Assembly (NCBI GenBank): GCA_030374735.1
Contig: JASCIV010000081.1
Span: 1 to 52,809 of the forward strand
DNA from: Gracilaria caudata
Lineage: Eukaryota > Rhodophyta > Florideophyceae > Gracilariales > Gracilariaceae
Reading direction: 5' to 3'
DNA: 52,809 nucleotides
Each line of letters starts with the position of its first letter. The stretch's first letter is position 1. Of the stretch, positions 9,710 through 21,838 are shown one piece after another. Both the position numbers and the translations under genes were made by a program. The notes below the pieces were generated by a model, which was not told the origin of the DNA, did not search any database, and worked only from the letters and a program-made list of their open reading frames with translations.

Positions 9710-10927
9710 TCATGCGCACGCCAAGCCGAGAGTACGGCGCCCAAGTGCCCCACTGATCTTAACACGCACACTTTGAGCAGTGAGACGCTTGCGAGTAGGT
9801 TTCAGCCCGTCGGACATCAACACAGCGCATGCACCAGCCACATGAGGAGAAGCCATAGAAGTTCCGGAGAAGCTGCCACCGATCGACTCAATAGCCACGC
9901 CCGGCGCCGAAAGATCCGTGCATTTGAGCTCCTTTGTAGCATAATTGGTAAACGAGGCCGGCTTCAAATTCTTATCGTGCGCCTGAACTGTGAAGATTCC
10001 ACCGCCTGGGGTGGACGCCGGTGAGTAGTTGCACGCATTGTCACCACTGTTGCCGGCCGCGATGGCGAAGAACACACCACTTTTTCTGGCCTCACTCACA
10101 GCGTTGTTAACGGGATCGTACTTGGGACCTCCGAGCGACAGATTGATCACATCACCCTTTCCGAACTTGTTGTTGTTGGTTACAGCAAATTCAATACCTT
10201 TGATCACATTGGAGTAGCTTCCCGACCCACTGTCGCTAAGAACCTTAACGCAGCTTCGTACAGCTCCAGTAGCAACTCCGAATATGGGATGGGTTGCTGT
10301 GCCGCCCACATGGTCACCATGGCCGTTATTGTCCTGGCATACGTTATCGCCTCCGTAGTATCCCTCACAGAACCCAGTGGCAGATGGAGTGCATCCAGTG
10401 TCCAGGATCCACACGTTGACACCTGTTCCATTTTGACTGGTCAAGCTGCATGTGCGCAGTCCGTCTCGGATGGGAGTCCCTTTCCTCTTCTGCACACCAC
10501 CATCAGCTTCGTCCACGCCCCACAAACTAGTGCTTTCTGCCCCAAAGATAGACACTTCCTCATCTTGGGCAACCAGCTGCACGCCAGGGACAGAGTCCAT
10601 GTTTGCTTGCGCTGAAATGACAGAAGCAACAGATGATTCCTGAATAGACACTGAGGCAGGGCATTTCACGTCTTCAAAAGTCAACGATCCAATCCGGCTT
10701 CCTCTCTTACCGAGAGTACAGCCCGCTGTATCAGGGTTTGATGCAAGCGATTTTCGAAGACGAGCACGGCAACGAGCTTTACAATCTCCATCGAGCTGAA
10801 CGATGAAGGAGCCAGGAATTTTGCGCCCCTTCCTTCGCATCGGCTTTGCCAAAGCTTCAGACATAAAACACGAGAAGTGGAGGAGTATAATTATGAAAAC
10901 GAATTTGATCAACATGTTGGGGGTCAT
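9710..10927 (-). CDS. Secreted subtilisin-like serine protease (proteinase K type, S8)
   Basis: The gene is a single exon of 405 codons from the ATG at 10927. Residues about 1-26 are a signal peptide (hydrophobic core FVFIIILLHFSCF). Residues about 38-128 look like an I9-type inhibitory propeptide (GSFIVQLDGDC...), here with extra cysteines. The catalytic triad is complete: Asp176 in WILDTGC, His203 in NNGHGDHVGG, and Ser357 in SGTSMASPHVAG, with oxyanion Asn293 in AIAAGNSG. The usual GHGTHVAG block reads GHGDHVGG, a mild deviation. Several cysteines in the mature part could form disulfides. The C-terminus ends about 50 residues after the catalytic serine, a normal length for this subfamily. 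It is predicted to be an exported endopeptidase. Confidence 0.92.
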   Translation of the reverse strand: MTPNMLIKFVFIIILLHFSCFMSEALAKPMRRKGRKIPGSFIVQLDGDCKARCRARLRKSLASNPDTAGCTLGKRGSRIGSLTFEDVKCPASVSIQESSVASVISAQANMDSVPGVQLVAQDEEVSIFGAESTSLWGVDEADGGVQKRKGTPIRDGLRTCSLTSQNGTGVNVWILDTGCTPSATGFCEGYYGGDNVCQDNNGHGDHVGGTATHPIFGVATGAVRSCVKVLSDSGSGSYSNVIKGIEFAVTNNNKFGKGDVINLSLGGPKYDPVNNAVSEARKSGVFFAIAAGNSGDNACNYSPASTPGGGIFTVQAHDKNLKPASFTNYATKELKCTDLSAPGVAIESIGGSFSGTSMASPHVAGACAVLMSDGLKPTRKRLTAQSVRVKISGALGRRTLGLACA

Positions 10928-11023
10928 CTTGAACGCCTGAAGCGACTTGGAAGCTGGATGAACTGTACTGTGCCCTTAGGAGTTTGCTGCAGAGAGCAGG
11001 AGCGAAGAGTCCACTTCCAGCCG

Positions 11024-11031
11024 CTTTTATA
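11024..11031 (-). promoter_or_regulatory. Putative TATA box of the subtilase gene
   Basis: On the minus strand this reads TATAAAAG, about 100 nt upstream of the protease ATG. That spacing would place transcription start some 65-75 nt before the start codon. It is the clearest TATA-like element next to any gene here. Confidence 0.5.
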
Positions 11032-11598
11032 ATGGTGCAATGTGTCATACATTTGCAATTGAAAACAACTGAGGGGGTGTTGGAGATTCAAGGCCGAAAA
11101 TCACATCCACTAAGCTGCCTAAAAGATTAACGACCGGACTCTACAGATCAGCGGGCGCGAAAGAGAATACAGTATGTGGGAGTTGCTCAAATATCTCTCT
11201 TTTAATGGGAAAACACCAACTGTGGTCATATTTTGAGAAAATTCCCCCCAGAACTGGAACTCAAGGCATAACGTGCCTGGTTAAGGGGGATATTAGCTAT
11301 TATTCTATATTCCACCTTCTGCCGAAGCTCCTTTCTCACATTTTTCGTATGATGTTATTGGTCTAGAGTCTACATTATGATAGATCCGCTTTAATGAAGA
11401 AGCAAAGCGCTAGAACAGCATTCTACTCAAAACGCATAAGAAATCCACTCAGCATAAACAGCATGGGCTCTACCTTTTTCCTTTATAACCAAGCACGAAT
11501 GTAGCCCATACCCTCCTGTTAGCGTATCACTTCTAGAAAGTAATACACAACTGTTCACAAAGTAAGAAAACATATTCAGTGCAAGCAAGTACAGCAAA
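11032..11598. other. Intergenic stretch, divergent promoter region
   Basis: This lies between the leftward subtilase gene and the rightward kinase pseudogene. It is moderately AT-rich and no coding frame is convincing. Confidence 0.35.
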
Positions 11599-12462
11599 AT
11601 GTCTAGCACCTTTCAATCTTCCATGTACTATAAAGGAGATATTGTTAATGATCGATGGAGAGTAGGACGGAGGATCAGATGTGGTACTTTTGGTTGGGTT
11701 CATAAGGCTACAGATCAATCAGGAAGGCAGTCTCCCGTTGTCATTTAGTTTGCATATGGAGATTCACAAGGAGATTTCGAAGAAGCTCGAGGATACCTTC
11801 GTCATGAGTATCTATACTCGTATAGAGCCCTTAGACGCTTGAATAGGATAGCACGCAACCTTCGCGTTCCTAAAGTTCACGAACATGGTACTCATAGAGA
11901 CACAGAGTACGTGGTAATGGAGAGGTTGGGCGTCACTCTCAGCGATTGGCTTGCGCGAAGGAGTCGACCTTTTTCAAATTATACCATTCTTTGCATCTGT
12001 AAGCAGTTGTATAACAATATTCGTCGTATACACGAGAAAAACGTTGCGCATAACGAAATAACACTCAGTAACATCATGTTCGGAAGACGCGAAGGCGATA
12101 GAGGTACTTTGTATTTTATTGATTTCGGTATTTCTTGTTCAAGCACTCAGAATGCAGGCAGGAATGATCTTGCAGCTTTGTGCGATATCATGGTGAGAAT
12201 GTTCACAAATTTTCAGAATAGACTTTTTTCAAACCCTTTCCGATTGATTATTGGTCTTTCCGGGCTGAAGAGTGACGAAAGACGTGAGATTTCCTTAAAC
12301 TTTCTGAGGGCCTGTCTATTCAGAGATAGTGAGGGTGTGCCAATCCCACAAGCCGTCTGTTCTATTGTGAGGACGGTTGTTGATGAACAGGAGATCAATT
12401 ATTGTCAATTTGGTCGTTTGTTCAGACAGGCGTTGTGTGATGCCAGAGACCAATGTCGATGA
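11599..12462 (+). pseudogene. Casein-kinase-1-like protein kinase, broken at the ATP lysine
   Basis: From the ATG at 11599 one frame of 287 codons covers a compact kinase fold and is interrupted only by TAG at 11746-11748. The glycine loop is at residues 27-32 (RCGTFG, with the first glycine lost). The stop sits where the VAIK motif would carry its lysine: the frame reads V-V-I-stop, so AAG to TAG is the simplest change. The catalytic loop reads AHNEITLSN (residue 153 is Glu in place of the HRD Asp) while the metal-binding DFG is kept at residue 175 (YFIDFGIS). The sequence around ERLGVTLSDWL and the missing regulatory extensions are CK1-like. The remaining frame after the stop is clean, which suggests either recent loss or a pseudokinase translated from an internal ATG in ERLGVTLSDWL. 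It is unlikely to be an active kinase. Confidence 0.75.
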
Positions 12463-15016
12463 GGCGCTATGTGTCCCACACACAAGCGATCCATAGAAGA
12501 CTCAGAAGAGAGGGCAGAAGGACGAGTGAGGTAGGGTATCTTTGTGTAATTAGGTGAAACTCGGCGTTTTACAAATAAAACTGTTTGCAAGGATCCATGC
12601 GAAGCACACGAACGATATATATATCAGTTTGCAGGCCTATATTTCTCAGTGACTAACTTTCCACTTTTGAAAGTGATAGCAAATAGCAAAGCCCCTAGAT
12701 TAAAATGTAAAGCCAATCTGCTATACGGCTATTATCCGTCCATGTTTTTGTAGAATATGAAGTGATTTTGGAGATGGGAGAGGCGCATTTGCACTTGATA
12801 GTGCAACACGTAATGTAATTATGTACTGCCGATGCATACATTTGCATTAACGACAAGTAATACGTTTCTATTCGTAGGAGCGGTGGATTATTAATGATGT
12901 AGGAAAGTGCACTATTCTAAGCGCTATGAAACCTCGCGAGTAGCGCAATGCCTAGCAACATTAACGAAAGTATGCAAGTATCAATATAACGATAAAGAGA
13001 AAGTTCTTTGTTCAGAAGACTACAGCACCGTCGCTGTTTTCTACCTCCATTGCAGCTCCAAACGAGCCGTTATGGTATACTTCTGACACACCGACGGTGC
13101 CACATCAGTAGTCGTTGGGTACTGGAACTACAGCCTCAAGGAGGCCGATGTCGTACTAAAAGTCAAAAAGCGAAAAAGACGGTAAATGAGTGGCAAAAGC
13201 TAGAAGAGCGAAAGCATAGAGTAGGTAGGTATCAGAGTTTTTGAGAATCAAGCTCCTCAAAAAAGGCTTTGCAGAGCACCCAGCTCGTATACTTTCCTTC
13301 ATCCAACTAGAATGTCTAAATATGGAAGTACTCCAAAAAGTACCTGCGAACATAATTTGCTATAGCTCTGAATTAAATGAATAGTTTCGTATACAGCGAG
13401 CTGTAAGAAAAGCCTCCTTATAAGTAATTGTGAACACCATTTTGAGAAGAATGGAAACTGTGCGGGTGGTGACAACCCAAGTGCTCGAGAACACCAGCTT
13501 AAAAGGGAAAACAAACCGATAGATGTAGCTCAGTGATTTCTAAACAAAACAAAACGACCAAGAACAGGCATATGTCCACAAAAACCAAATGAAAATGGCA
13601 TAGCAACGAATAAAAATAGATATTCGAATGAAAGGTCCGCATAACCAAAGGAAAGCAGTTGTAAAACTCAACTACAAGAGCGTAACACTCGAAGACGAAG
13701 AAACAAAGATAGATAAAAGAAAGAAAACTACGAAGCGACCAAAATCCTAGTCTTGACAATGAGCTCCAAAACCCTGAAAGATAGCCAAGTTGGAGCCAAC
13801 ACATAATAGCCCTCTCCGGCTCTAATAGGCGACTCTAATCTTAATTAATAAATACACAGAACCCGAACCTGGGGTGGTGTTCCAAAGAATATGATGTAAC
13901 GGAGAAGTTGGTATCGAAAAAGAGCTGTGTGGCTAAGGAGTAAGGATGATGCCTAGGGTTTCCAAGGTCGTCAAAGAACCAGATCAGTAGCTGAAGCAAT
14001 ACAAGAGCAGACGACGAACCAAAAACACAAATCAATGACCAGATGGGAATGAACGTAAGAAAAAAAGCCCCCAAGTAGATAATACTGAAAAAAACTTTCT
14101 TATTAGATTGTGGTATAGTAGCAGCAAGCTACAACCAGGTTGGTGTTTGGTGGTCGCTTGGCTAGGGAGCGCGCGGAGGGCTCAACCTAGAAGGTGTAAA
14201 AGGGATACCTGAGAGGTGTGAGAAGTACCGATCACGGGGAGGTGCAAGATAGCCGGCTGGCTCACCTGTACCACTTGGTAGGTGTGGTGGCAGGCGCACA
14301 GCGTGCTAGTAAAACCTGAATGGTACTGGTTATCCTAGAAGGTCGACTGTAGAAACCTTAGGGTGAAATACTTAACCAGGAGGTACTTAGCTTTACGATA
14401 TTGACGTAGGTGACCATGCTTGGTGTGCATATACCACGCAGGCCACCCGGCCTCCCATGGCACTCCGTGCCAAGTAGCCAGCCCGAGGGGCACTTGGGGC
14501 GCACCCCCGTGCCCGTGTCTACCCTAGCTACATTAAAGACTAACTGCCTATAGCGTACATACACCACCCTTGGTACATGAACCATAATCGCAATACCACC
14601 TTGGTCTCACTATATTACATAGATCTGAAAGCTGGATGACCACCAACAACATTCACAAAGTGAATCAAAAGCCCATCATGGGTCAGCACGATGTGGCTAG
14701 CGGTGGGTTTGGCAGGAGACCAAGCCGCCCGAGAATAAATGAAAGAAAAACGGACAAGGGTCGGTGGCAATGACGCGCAGACTGCGCAGAAGGAAAAGGT
14801 GGTTGCCAAAGGGGAATGGTCTGCCCGAGACAGAAGTCGGCGCTGAGGCTATCATCTCGGGGGTCTATATAGACAATCAATAAACTGAATGCACTCCTAC
14901 AATGCATAGTGTTAAAGCTGGTAACGTTCCATAAGTTAGGGTACTATTTCTAGAAATGTGCTTTCATCACAATAGAGGCAGATATCCCGTCCTACTCTAG
15001 CTCACCATCCCATAAC
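12463..15016. other. Long stretch without a supportable gene
   Basis: The stretch is mixed in composition. From 13500 to 14100 it is A-rich on the plus strand, giving long but low-complexity minus-strand frames rich in F, L and S, which are rejected as genes. At 14170-14340 the word AGGTG recurs about six times. No transposase or host domain was recognised. It is probably degraded repeat DNA. Confidence 0.4.
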
Positions 15017-15291
15017 ATGTTATCAGTCAGATTCTGGTCACGCCATCAATGCCTTTTCTGGTTGGCAGTAGGGCGTTGGACGAAAGGCGGTGGAGCACTG
15101 GGGACAGTAGCGACCGAGATGGAACATGAGAGTTGTGGCTGGTGGTGGGCAGTGGCGCTCGTCACGCTCTATGTGCGGTCTGAGCGCGACAAAGTTGACA
15201 ATCCCATGTGTCCAACAGGGCAGCGTATCTTAAGCGCGTGCGTGCGGCGACCTAGGAAGAATTCGGTGTGCGTGTGCGTGGTACTGCGTAC

Positions 15292-15500
15292 AACTTTCCA
15301 TTTGCACAATGCAGTATGCGCTAGAACTTGGCGCGCGAAGAAGAACGCTTCACGTCTGCCCGACGGCGAACAACAGACTTTCCATGTGTGCGCCCAGCGG
15401 CACGCAAACTTTACATATTTGCGCACAGGGCCACGCAACCTTTCCATGTGTGTACAAAGTGCCACGCACGCTTCCACTCTGTGCGCAGGCCATCGTGCAA
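15292..15500 (+). repeat. Degenerate 31-bp tandem repeat
   Basis: Four consecutive 31-bp units lie at 15377-15407, 15408-15438, 15439-15469 and 15470-15500. They share a pattern beginning (A/C)CTTTCCATGTGTGCGC and ending (G/C)CACGCAA. A weaker related unit begins near 15292. The array makes artificial open frames on both strands; these are not reported as genes. Confidence 0.7.
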
Positions 15501-16380
15501 CACACTTGTGAGAGACGCGTGGGTGCGAGGCTCTCCACTGTCCATGCGCGCAAAGAGCAGAACCCGTGACTCCCTACACGCGCACAGCGTGGAACTCGTC
15601 GTCCTCTGTGCGCGCGCACTTCGGCGCAATTTACTGCTCATACGAGTACACAGCAGCGCACTCTATGCTTCTCGTGGTGGGCAGAGGTTATCCGCTTGGG
15701 CAGTCCATAGTATCCACGCGCTCGCGCAGCGGAGCGCGCTAAAATCGTTGTGCATGCAGACGCCAACAGCGCGCCATTGTGTCCAAGCACGCGCAAACGG
15801 GCGAAACAGAGTTGTCACGAGTGATAGTAGTAGTTTAAGTGGCGGGAACAGCCTGTTGGTGGCTGTGACAGAGCTCTCCGGGGTTGGTGAAGATTTCGGT
15901 CGGCGGGGATGGGTGTCGTTGAAGAAGAGAGCGCCATAGCGCTTACCAAGACGTTGGTGAGTGCCACGGGGTGGCGGGACAACGCGGGAGATATGCGCTT
16001 ATATCTCGATTGAGATACCGAGAAATATCTTTTCTGGGGAGTGTCCTTGCTCCGCGGGACACTACCTCACATCCGCCACCCCAGTAATAAAAGCATTTGG
16101 CACGTGTCTGTCGACTTTCGTATTCAAATCAAAACTGCTTTACAGTAGGTCTACGAAACAAAAAGCAAATATCTACGTACCTCCAGTACTTTAAAGAAAA
16201 TGTGAGAACAAAGCGATACATTTAAGAAATTCCTCATTTTACTTTAGATACGCAGATGCATTAATAAAACTCATATCGCACTGTACTAATAAAAGAAACG
16301 CAGTTTTTGCACAAATACGTACTTCTTACTCATATCAAATATTATTTTGCGGGTTGATAGTGTCTTCATCTGAGCCAATT
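15501..16380. other. GC-rich flank of the 31-bp array, then AT-rich DNA
   Basis: To about 15930 the DNA is GC-rich with many GCGC and CGCG words and no domain in its frames. From about 16090 it becomes AT-rich, leading into the transposase remnant. No gene is supported. Confidence 0.35.
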
Positions 16381-17514
16381 TCATGATATTTGGCCTCCAT
16401 TCGTCGCTGACGTTTTTGACGGTATTTTTTTCTGCGTTACCCTCCGTTTCCTTCCAATTTCTTCTCCAATAGCAGTCAAACGATTTTTAACCTGATCATG
16501 AAACCGACCATCTGCAGCACGTCGAGGATGCCAATTCACATGCGCATTTGTTAAAGGGACCCAAAACATAAAATTGTCATCATAGAATTTTTCACCCGAG
16601 CGATATTTAGAGCCAAGTACCGTCCACAACTGGGACAATCACCCAAAATAGTTTTGAACAATCACTCTATGTGAAAAACGTTTCTGATTGTTTCTTGTTT
16701 CAGACTGAGATAAAAATTTATTCGGCGGTTTCTTATTCGGATAGATTGCTCTAACATGTTCCAGCGAATCCTGATACCCCTTGTCCATTAAAACACCCCA
16801 CTGATCAGGATATTTATCCAGAAAAATCCCAGCATCGATAATATAGTTCCCTGTCTCATCTTCTCATTTCTGCAAAACCGAGTTGTGAGTGAAAATATTT
16901 GACAAAAATATTTCAAAATCGGAACGACTCCCCGGTGCGTGATCAGAAAAAAATTGCTAAACCATTAGAATTGACAGAAATTTCTGTTTTGAACCCGTAG
17001 AGCTTTTGTTTGCCACTGAAATATGTTTTGCCTTCAGCCAAGCTTTCACTGGGTCGAAACGATTGCTGAAGCATTACATCTGTAGCATACCGACAAAAAT
17101 TAAAATTCTTGAATCCCAATTCAGGCTTCAAGATTCTCTTCATCGTCCATTGACCGTCAACTTCATCAACAAAATGATTGCAGACATTTTGGCTAGTTGT
17201 AGGCTAGTTGTGCAAATGAACTTCATGATCAGCCTCTCGAACGCTGACCCGTTGACATTGAACAATTGTCGCAAAAAGTCCCATTTTCCAGCATGCTTCA
17301 GCTTCACCGACGTCATAAAAAAAATATCCTTGTCGCTGAAGGAGTAGTGGCGACTCTTCCTTGAATTCCAATTATTATCAACTAGTCCCGACACTGTATT
17401 ACATAAAAGATCAAATTCTTTAGAAGAGAAATTTGTCATCTTCAAACTAGTCTCCGACTTGATTCCGAAAATGATAGGAATCATAGATGGGACATGGCGA
17501 GTCGCATTCTTCAC
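16381..17514 (-). pseudogene. Dead PIF/Harbinger-like DDE transposase (DDE_Tnp_4 type)
   Basis: Read leftward, fragments in different frames match in order the intact-looking transposase at 22177-23529: SDKDIFFMTSVKLKHAGKWD, then YATDV followed by YFSGKQKLYG, then VLMDKGYQDSLEHVRAIYP, then QLWTVLGSKYRSGEKF. The first two catalytic aspartates survive (YATDV and MDKGY). The third acidic residue is lost: the block reads VIVQNYFG instead of IIENYFG, followed at once by a TGA. Several frameshifts add to this. The reading frames are clearly those of a relative of the nested element near 22 kb, but divergent, so it is an old copy. No terminal repeats were identified. Confidence 0.75.
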
Positions 17515-17691
17515 CGGAATCTGGGTTTGATTTTTTTTGTAGAATATGCCGCCAATTGTCCTTCTCTTTCTATACGATTTGACTTGAGAAGGTCAATGGA
17601 CTTCGCGGCGTGTTCAAGGGATATCTTTTGCATGTTTAGAAAGGGCAGTGGAGACCCAGCTTTTGCGGAACAGTGTATTTATATCGTATAA

Positions 17692-19925
17692 GGAAAGAAA
17701 TTTCTCTTTATCATGATAATTTATACAGCTAGTAAAATACAACGTTTTGATGAGATCTTTTTGGTGCCGTGTTCAATATTGTCTAAATTTCTAATCTACA
17801 GTAAACGAGTAACGTTTATGTATATCTAGTAGTTGCTGCACCTTTTTTACATCGTGGAAATGACTGTGCATTTGCACATCTTTTGACGTTTTGTCTGGGA
17901 GGCCTCGTAGGTTCATAAATGCTTTCTGCAGTCATTTAGAAATGAACAATAAATCAGAGTTATGCGAAGTAGGCCTTGCAAAAAGTTCGCAAAGCTCCTA
18001 AAGCTATTTTTCTAGTAAAGCTTTAGACAAGAAGAATTGCAAACGACTATCCCTTCATTGCCATGTAGACCGCTGTTTCAAATTACCCTGGGGCTCTGAG
18101 AAGGGGTGCAATAGACCACGGAGTGAAGAAGTTTGTGTAGCTCACTGAAAGAGAGAGCGTTGGGTATCAGAGTTGGCCTGGTAGCAGCTATAACAAAGCC
18201 AAAAATGTGTAGTTAAATTGTGTTTAAAACTGTTGTACCCTTCTCACTTAGTGCGGTGCAAGGATGAATGCCGGTCCAAACTACCGTGCGGGGAAGGGTA
18301 GCCTTATATTGGGAGCAATCTGATCCAATTTTTGGAATTACAAAGAAGAGGGCAAAATGCACCGTGTGACACGGTGCATGTTTTTGAACAAAAATCTCGA
18401 CGCACACTACTTTGTATGAGGAAAAAACTGCCATTCTAAACATAGACGACGGAAACGAGGTATATACCAAAACTGCCAGCAATGTGCCAAAAACCTGCCA
18501 ATAGGTACAAAAACGCAAGATTTTGGCAGAAATTAGATCAAATTTTTATATAACTACGATAGCGCTGCCGGTAATAGTAGCTCTGCGATAAAACTCGCCT
18601 ACAGTATATTATACACGCTACTGACAGCAAGGACTGTTTTTGGTTCGAAACAGCGAAAAGCTGTTTCGTACTTTTGAGTTAAGTGCAATACCAATAGGTA
18701 GCGTAGTGGAAGACGAACGCAAATGTTCCAGAGCTGAACGCATAACTTTGTTGTTTTCATAGTGTAAATTGATACCGTAGAACAACTTACAGTTTTTAGT
18801 TTATAATCTCTGAAATAAAGGCATAATGAAACCCTTAAAATTAAGAAAAAAACGTAATTTTGACGTTTTGTTTTGGTCGCTAACTGTTTTCGTATTTCAA
18901 GTTTATTCAAAGATAGTATACAGTTCGGTGCATGTTGTGCAAACGATTCTAAAAAGGTCTACAACTTCAGTTAGATTCGAACCACAAGAGGAACTAGGGC
19001 ATAATCTAGTTCTTAAAAAGTTACTTTCGATTTGAATAACATCGAAACTGCATAATTTACAGTTTTGCCGTTTTGATGTCTGAAATTAACCCTTACAAGT
19101 GGTGCACAGCAGTTTTATGTAAGACAATTTACACGCGTGGCATTTTTGAATAGGCAGAAGAAAATAGTGCTGAAATGTGTCGTGCAAACCACATTTAGTA
19201 CAGAGAGTGTTTTTATTGTTCTATAGGCGGGTTTTCCCGCAGCCTCTAGTAAAAAAATAATATGAATAAAATTTATAGTATTATTTTATAAAAATTGTGA
19301 TTTCGAAAATGAGATGTAGAATGCCTAACAGTTTTACCAAATGATCCAATAATGTAGCATAACCAATGTTTATCAAAAACTCACGCACATTTTTGCAGCT
19401 GTTGACCCATCTGGAATCTGAGAAAACAAATTTCACCAATTTAGAAAAGCTCATCTCTACTTCGAATCAAAATAAAAAACGAGCTGTAAAGTATGACAAA
19501 AAAAACAAGATGACTCTAAATAGGAAGCCAGTTATGGACTATATAAAAACTAAATAGCTTGATTACATCGAGTTGATTCTTCACAGACTGCTGTAACTTC
19601 GAAAAAAATCTGATCTTGAAGATGTAGAGCGCTTCTGTTAGAACGCTTTAGCTCTGTTATCTTGACACCATTTAAAGAAAATACGATCATCGATCATGCT
19701 GCGAATGGATCAGAAACGAAGCTAGTGGGTGATTGTAACAGAGAGGCTTTCTGGAAATATCCTTGTCAGACTTTGCGCATCTTGGTCGGCATCTAATGCA
19801 AACGCAACGTAAACTTTGCTGAAAGAAGTACTAGTGACTGCGTTTGTTATTAAAAATTTGAAATTAGAATAAATACTTCTTTTTGTCATACATGTTAGCA
19901 ATTCAATAACTGTTGCTGTTCGCGT
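17692..19925. other. AT-rich stretch without a supportable gene
   Basis: This is low-complexity AT-rich DNA with short frames only. A small perfect hairpin lies at 18646-18668 (CGAAACAGC, loop GAAAA, GCTGTTTCG). Two isolated TTCGAA-containing words near 18645 and 18975 look like tRNA B boxes, but there is no accompanying tRNA structure. It is probably decayed repeat DNA. Confidence 0.4.
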
Positions 19926-20083
19926 TACTGTACTCTGGTGTATAGATTTGAAGATCTAACGAGAGGTAGGGAGCGGATGAATTGTGCATTCATAATGCCG
20001 ACCGTACCTATGAGTGTGGGCGTATTTAAGGCGACCCTGTCGCTACTCGGCACAACTCGTTTTGGCTACGTCTATTTCTCGTT
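19926..20083 (+). repeat. Left 158-bp direct terminal repeat of the YR retrotransposon
   Basis: It matches 25808-25965 in the same orientation with about 13 mismatches by eye and no gaps. It includes a TATA-like string (GTATTTAAGG) at about 20022-20031, conserved in both copies, which may be the element's promoter. Confidence 0.85.
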
Positions 20084-20143
20084 ACGAAAAATTCCCCCAA
20101 ACTCCGGGCGGTGACATCTTCGAATCTTGCGCGAACCGAGCGT

Positions 20144-20798
20144 AATGGCCGAAAACACGCAACCAACCAACCCGGGTGCCACAGGCTTAACTTTAAGTAG
20201 CGACAATGCTGCTAATCTTGTTAGACTTTCCTGGACTACAGGGAAGCCTTCAAAGCACGACTATGCCGCTGTTGTGAGCGACCTCAATGCTGCAAAGCTG
20301 GTCGGGAAAGACAGTGTTTTTGAGCGGGGCCCTCACCTACCCGTAACCCACTTCGGATACTTTAAGCCACCCGCGGACGCGTTTTTGAACGATTTGAATA
20401 CCAAAGACCGGAGATCTGCGAAGGAGTGGGCATATCTTAACGCAGCCGGCGTATGGACCGAAACAGGATTGGCTCTCATACGGACTGGCACTGGAAACGT
20501 CGAGGACTTCGGACGAATGCTCTCGCTGGCAGAGGATTCCTTTACGGCCGCTTTAGAGGTTTTTGTCTATACGAGCACAGTACTTTTGCGATATCACTGA
20601 GCAAGGTTTGGAGATCGCACGATCGATGTCCTTTCTTGTTGAAAAGGGACACGACGCCGTTTTCTCTGATTCGTACCGAAGTGCGCCCGAAGCTCTTAGC
20701 ACCAAACTGGAGATTGAGACGACTAAGCAGCTTGCGAAAGCAAGAATCGAGAAAGCGAGGAAAGGAAAGGATGGCAGTAGTGCCGCCCAGCATGAATA
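20144..20798 (+). pseudogene. Gag-like protein of the YR retrotransposon, frameshifted
   Basis: The frame beginning MAENTQPTNPGA at 20144 runs in frame 3 to a stop at 20598-20600, and the protein continues in another frame from about 20563 (YFCDITEQGLEIARSMSFL...) to a stop just before the reverse-transcriptase frame. The switch lies between about 20563 and 20600. A gag role is inferred from position ahead of RT; there is no zinc knuckle. The C-terminal part is lysine- and arginine-rich (QLAKARIEKARKGK), as expected for an RNA-binding tail. A single frameshift could be decay or, less likely, programmed. Confidence 0.6.
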
Positions 20799-21838
20799 AT
20801 GTCACTAAAGAGTGCCGCCGCAAAGTGCTCAGGGGAAGAACTTCTGTGGCGCAAGACATCCCGAAGGGCCGCTTCGTGGCGGTCCATTGTGGCTTCCGAG
20901 TTCATGGTAAGGGCAATACAGTTTGGAGTCCGCGATAAGCCGGCCAAGTCGTTCGTCCAAGGCCTCGAACTTGGAGACATTCCCCAAACAGAGGAGGACA
21001 AGGCATTCGCTTTGGCCGACCTCAAGAATGGAATCCGAACCGGAGTTTACGAGGAAGTGCAACCAGCCTACGCCAAGTCCTGTTTGGAAAGCGGCTGCAT
21101 GATATCCTCGGCTTTCACTATGTGGGCAGCCGAAGGCGACAGGAGGAAAGGGCGCTTTGTCGTCAACTTCCACCGGCAGAGTATGCACTGGAAGAAAGGA
21201 ACTGTGCGTATGGAAACACTGCCAGCGTTTGCACTGGAACTGAAGCAGAACGACGTGCTCATGTCGTGGGACGTGAAGGGAGGGTATCGCCATATGTACC
21301 TGCACCCAGACATCTGGAATTACTTTCTCCTCCGATACGCGGGAAGGTCTTTCCGCTGCATCGCCCTGCCCTTTGGACGGGGCAGTTCAGCCCTATGGTT
21401 TACAAAGATGATGCGCGTTATGGTGGGCCACATTCGGAGCGTAATAGGTTACCGCGTTCTCCCGTGTATCGACGACTTTCTTCTGGCACCTTCCCCGTCA
21501 AGCAGATCAGTTACACCGACGGGTTGCGCAGTCACAAAGAGGGTCCTCGGTGCCCTCTTCGAAAGACTCGCCATCGTTCGGCCCCCTACGAAGGGATGCT
21601 GGCATGGCTCTAACCTCGTGGACCACCTCGGCATATGCATCGACACGCAACAGATGAAGATTTTCGTCACGGAAGAAAAGTCCGTCGTGTACAGTCTACG
21701 GCGAAGAAAATCTTGCTGCTTGCCCAACGCAACAGGGGGCTTGTTTCCACGGCCCTACTGCGCAGATTCTGCAGCGTATGCGTGGCGTTCTTTCTGGCGG
21801 TACCGCTCGCACATTTCTACACACGCTCAATCTATTAG
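20799..21838 (+). pseudogene. Reverse transcriptase of the YR retrotransposon, frameshifted and interrupted
   Basis: The RT domain has the ordered motifs of DIRS-type enzymes: RFVVNF (fingers), MSWDVKGGYRHMYLHPD (motif A, catalytic Asp), IALPFGRGSSALWFTK (motif B), CIDDFLLA (motif C, catalytic Asp-Asp) and LGICIDTQQMKIFV. The catalytic triad is therefore intact. Near 21690 the homologous reading moves into another frame, where it continues as LLRRFCSVCVAFFLAVPLAH and ends at FYTRSIY, exactly where the nested DNA transposon begins. The domain resumes on the far side as RNase H. The product would be cytoplasmic and would copy the element RNA. Confidence 0.85.

Noticed and set aside
13499..14074. 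Minus-strand frames rich in F, L and S resembling membrane proteins
   Set aside because: They arise from an A-rich plus strand; hydrophobicity is compositional and no family pattern is seen.
18640..18985. tRNA B-box-like ggttcgaa words
   Set aside because: No A box at the right distance and no cloverleaf could be drawn.
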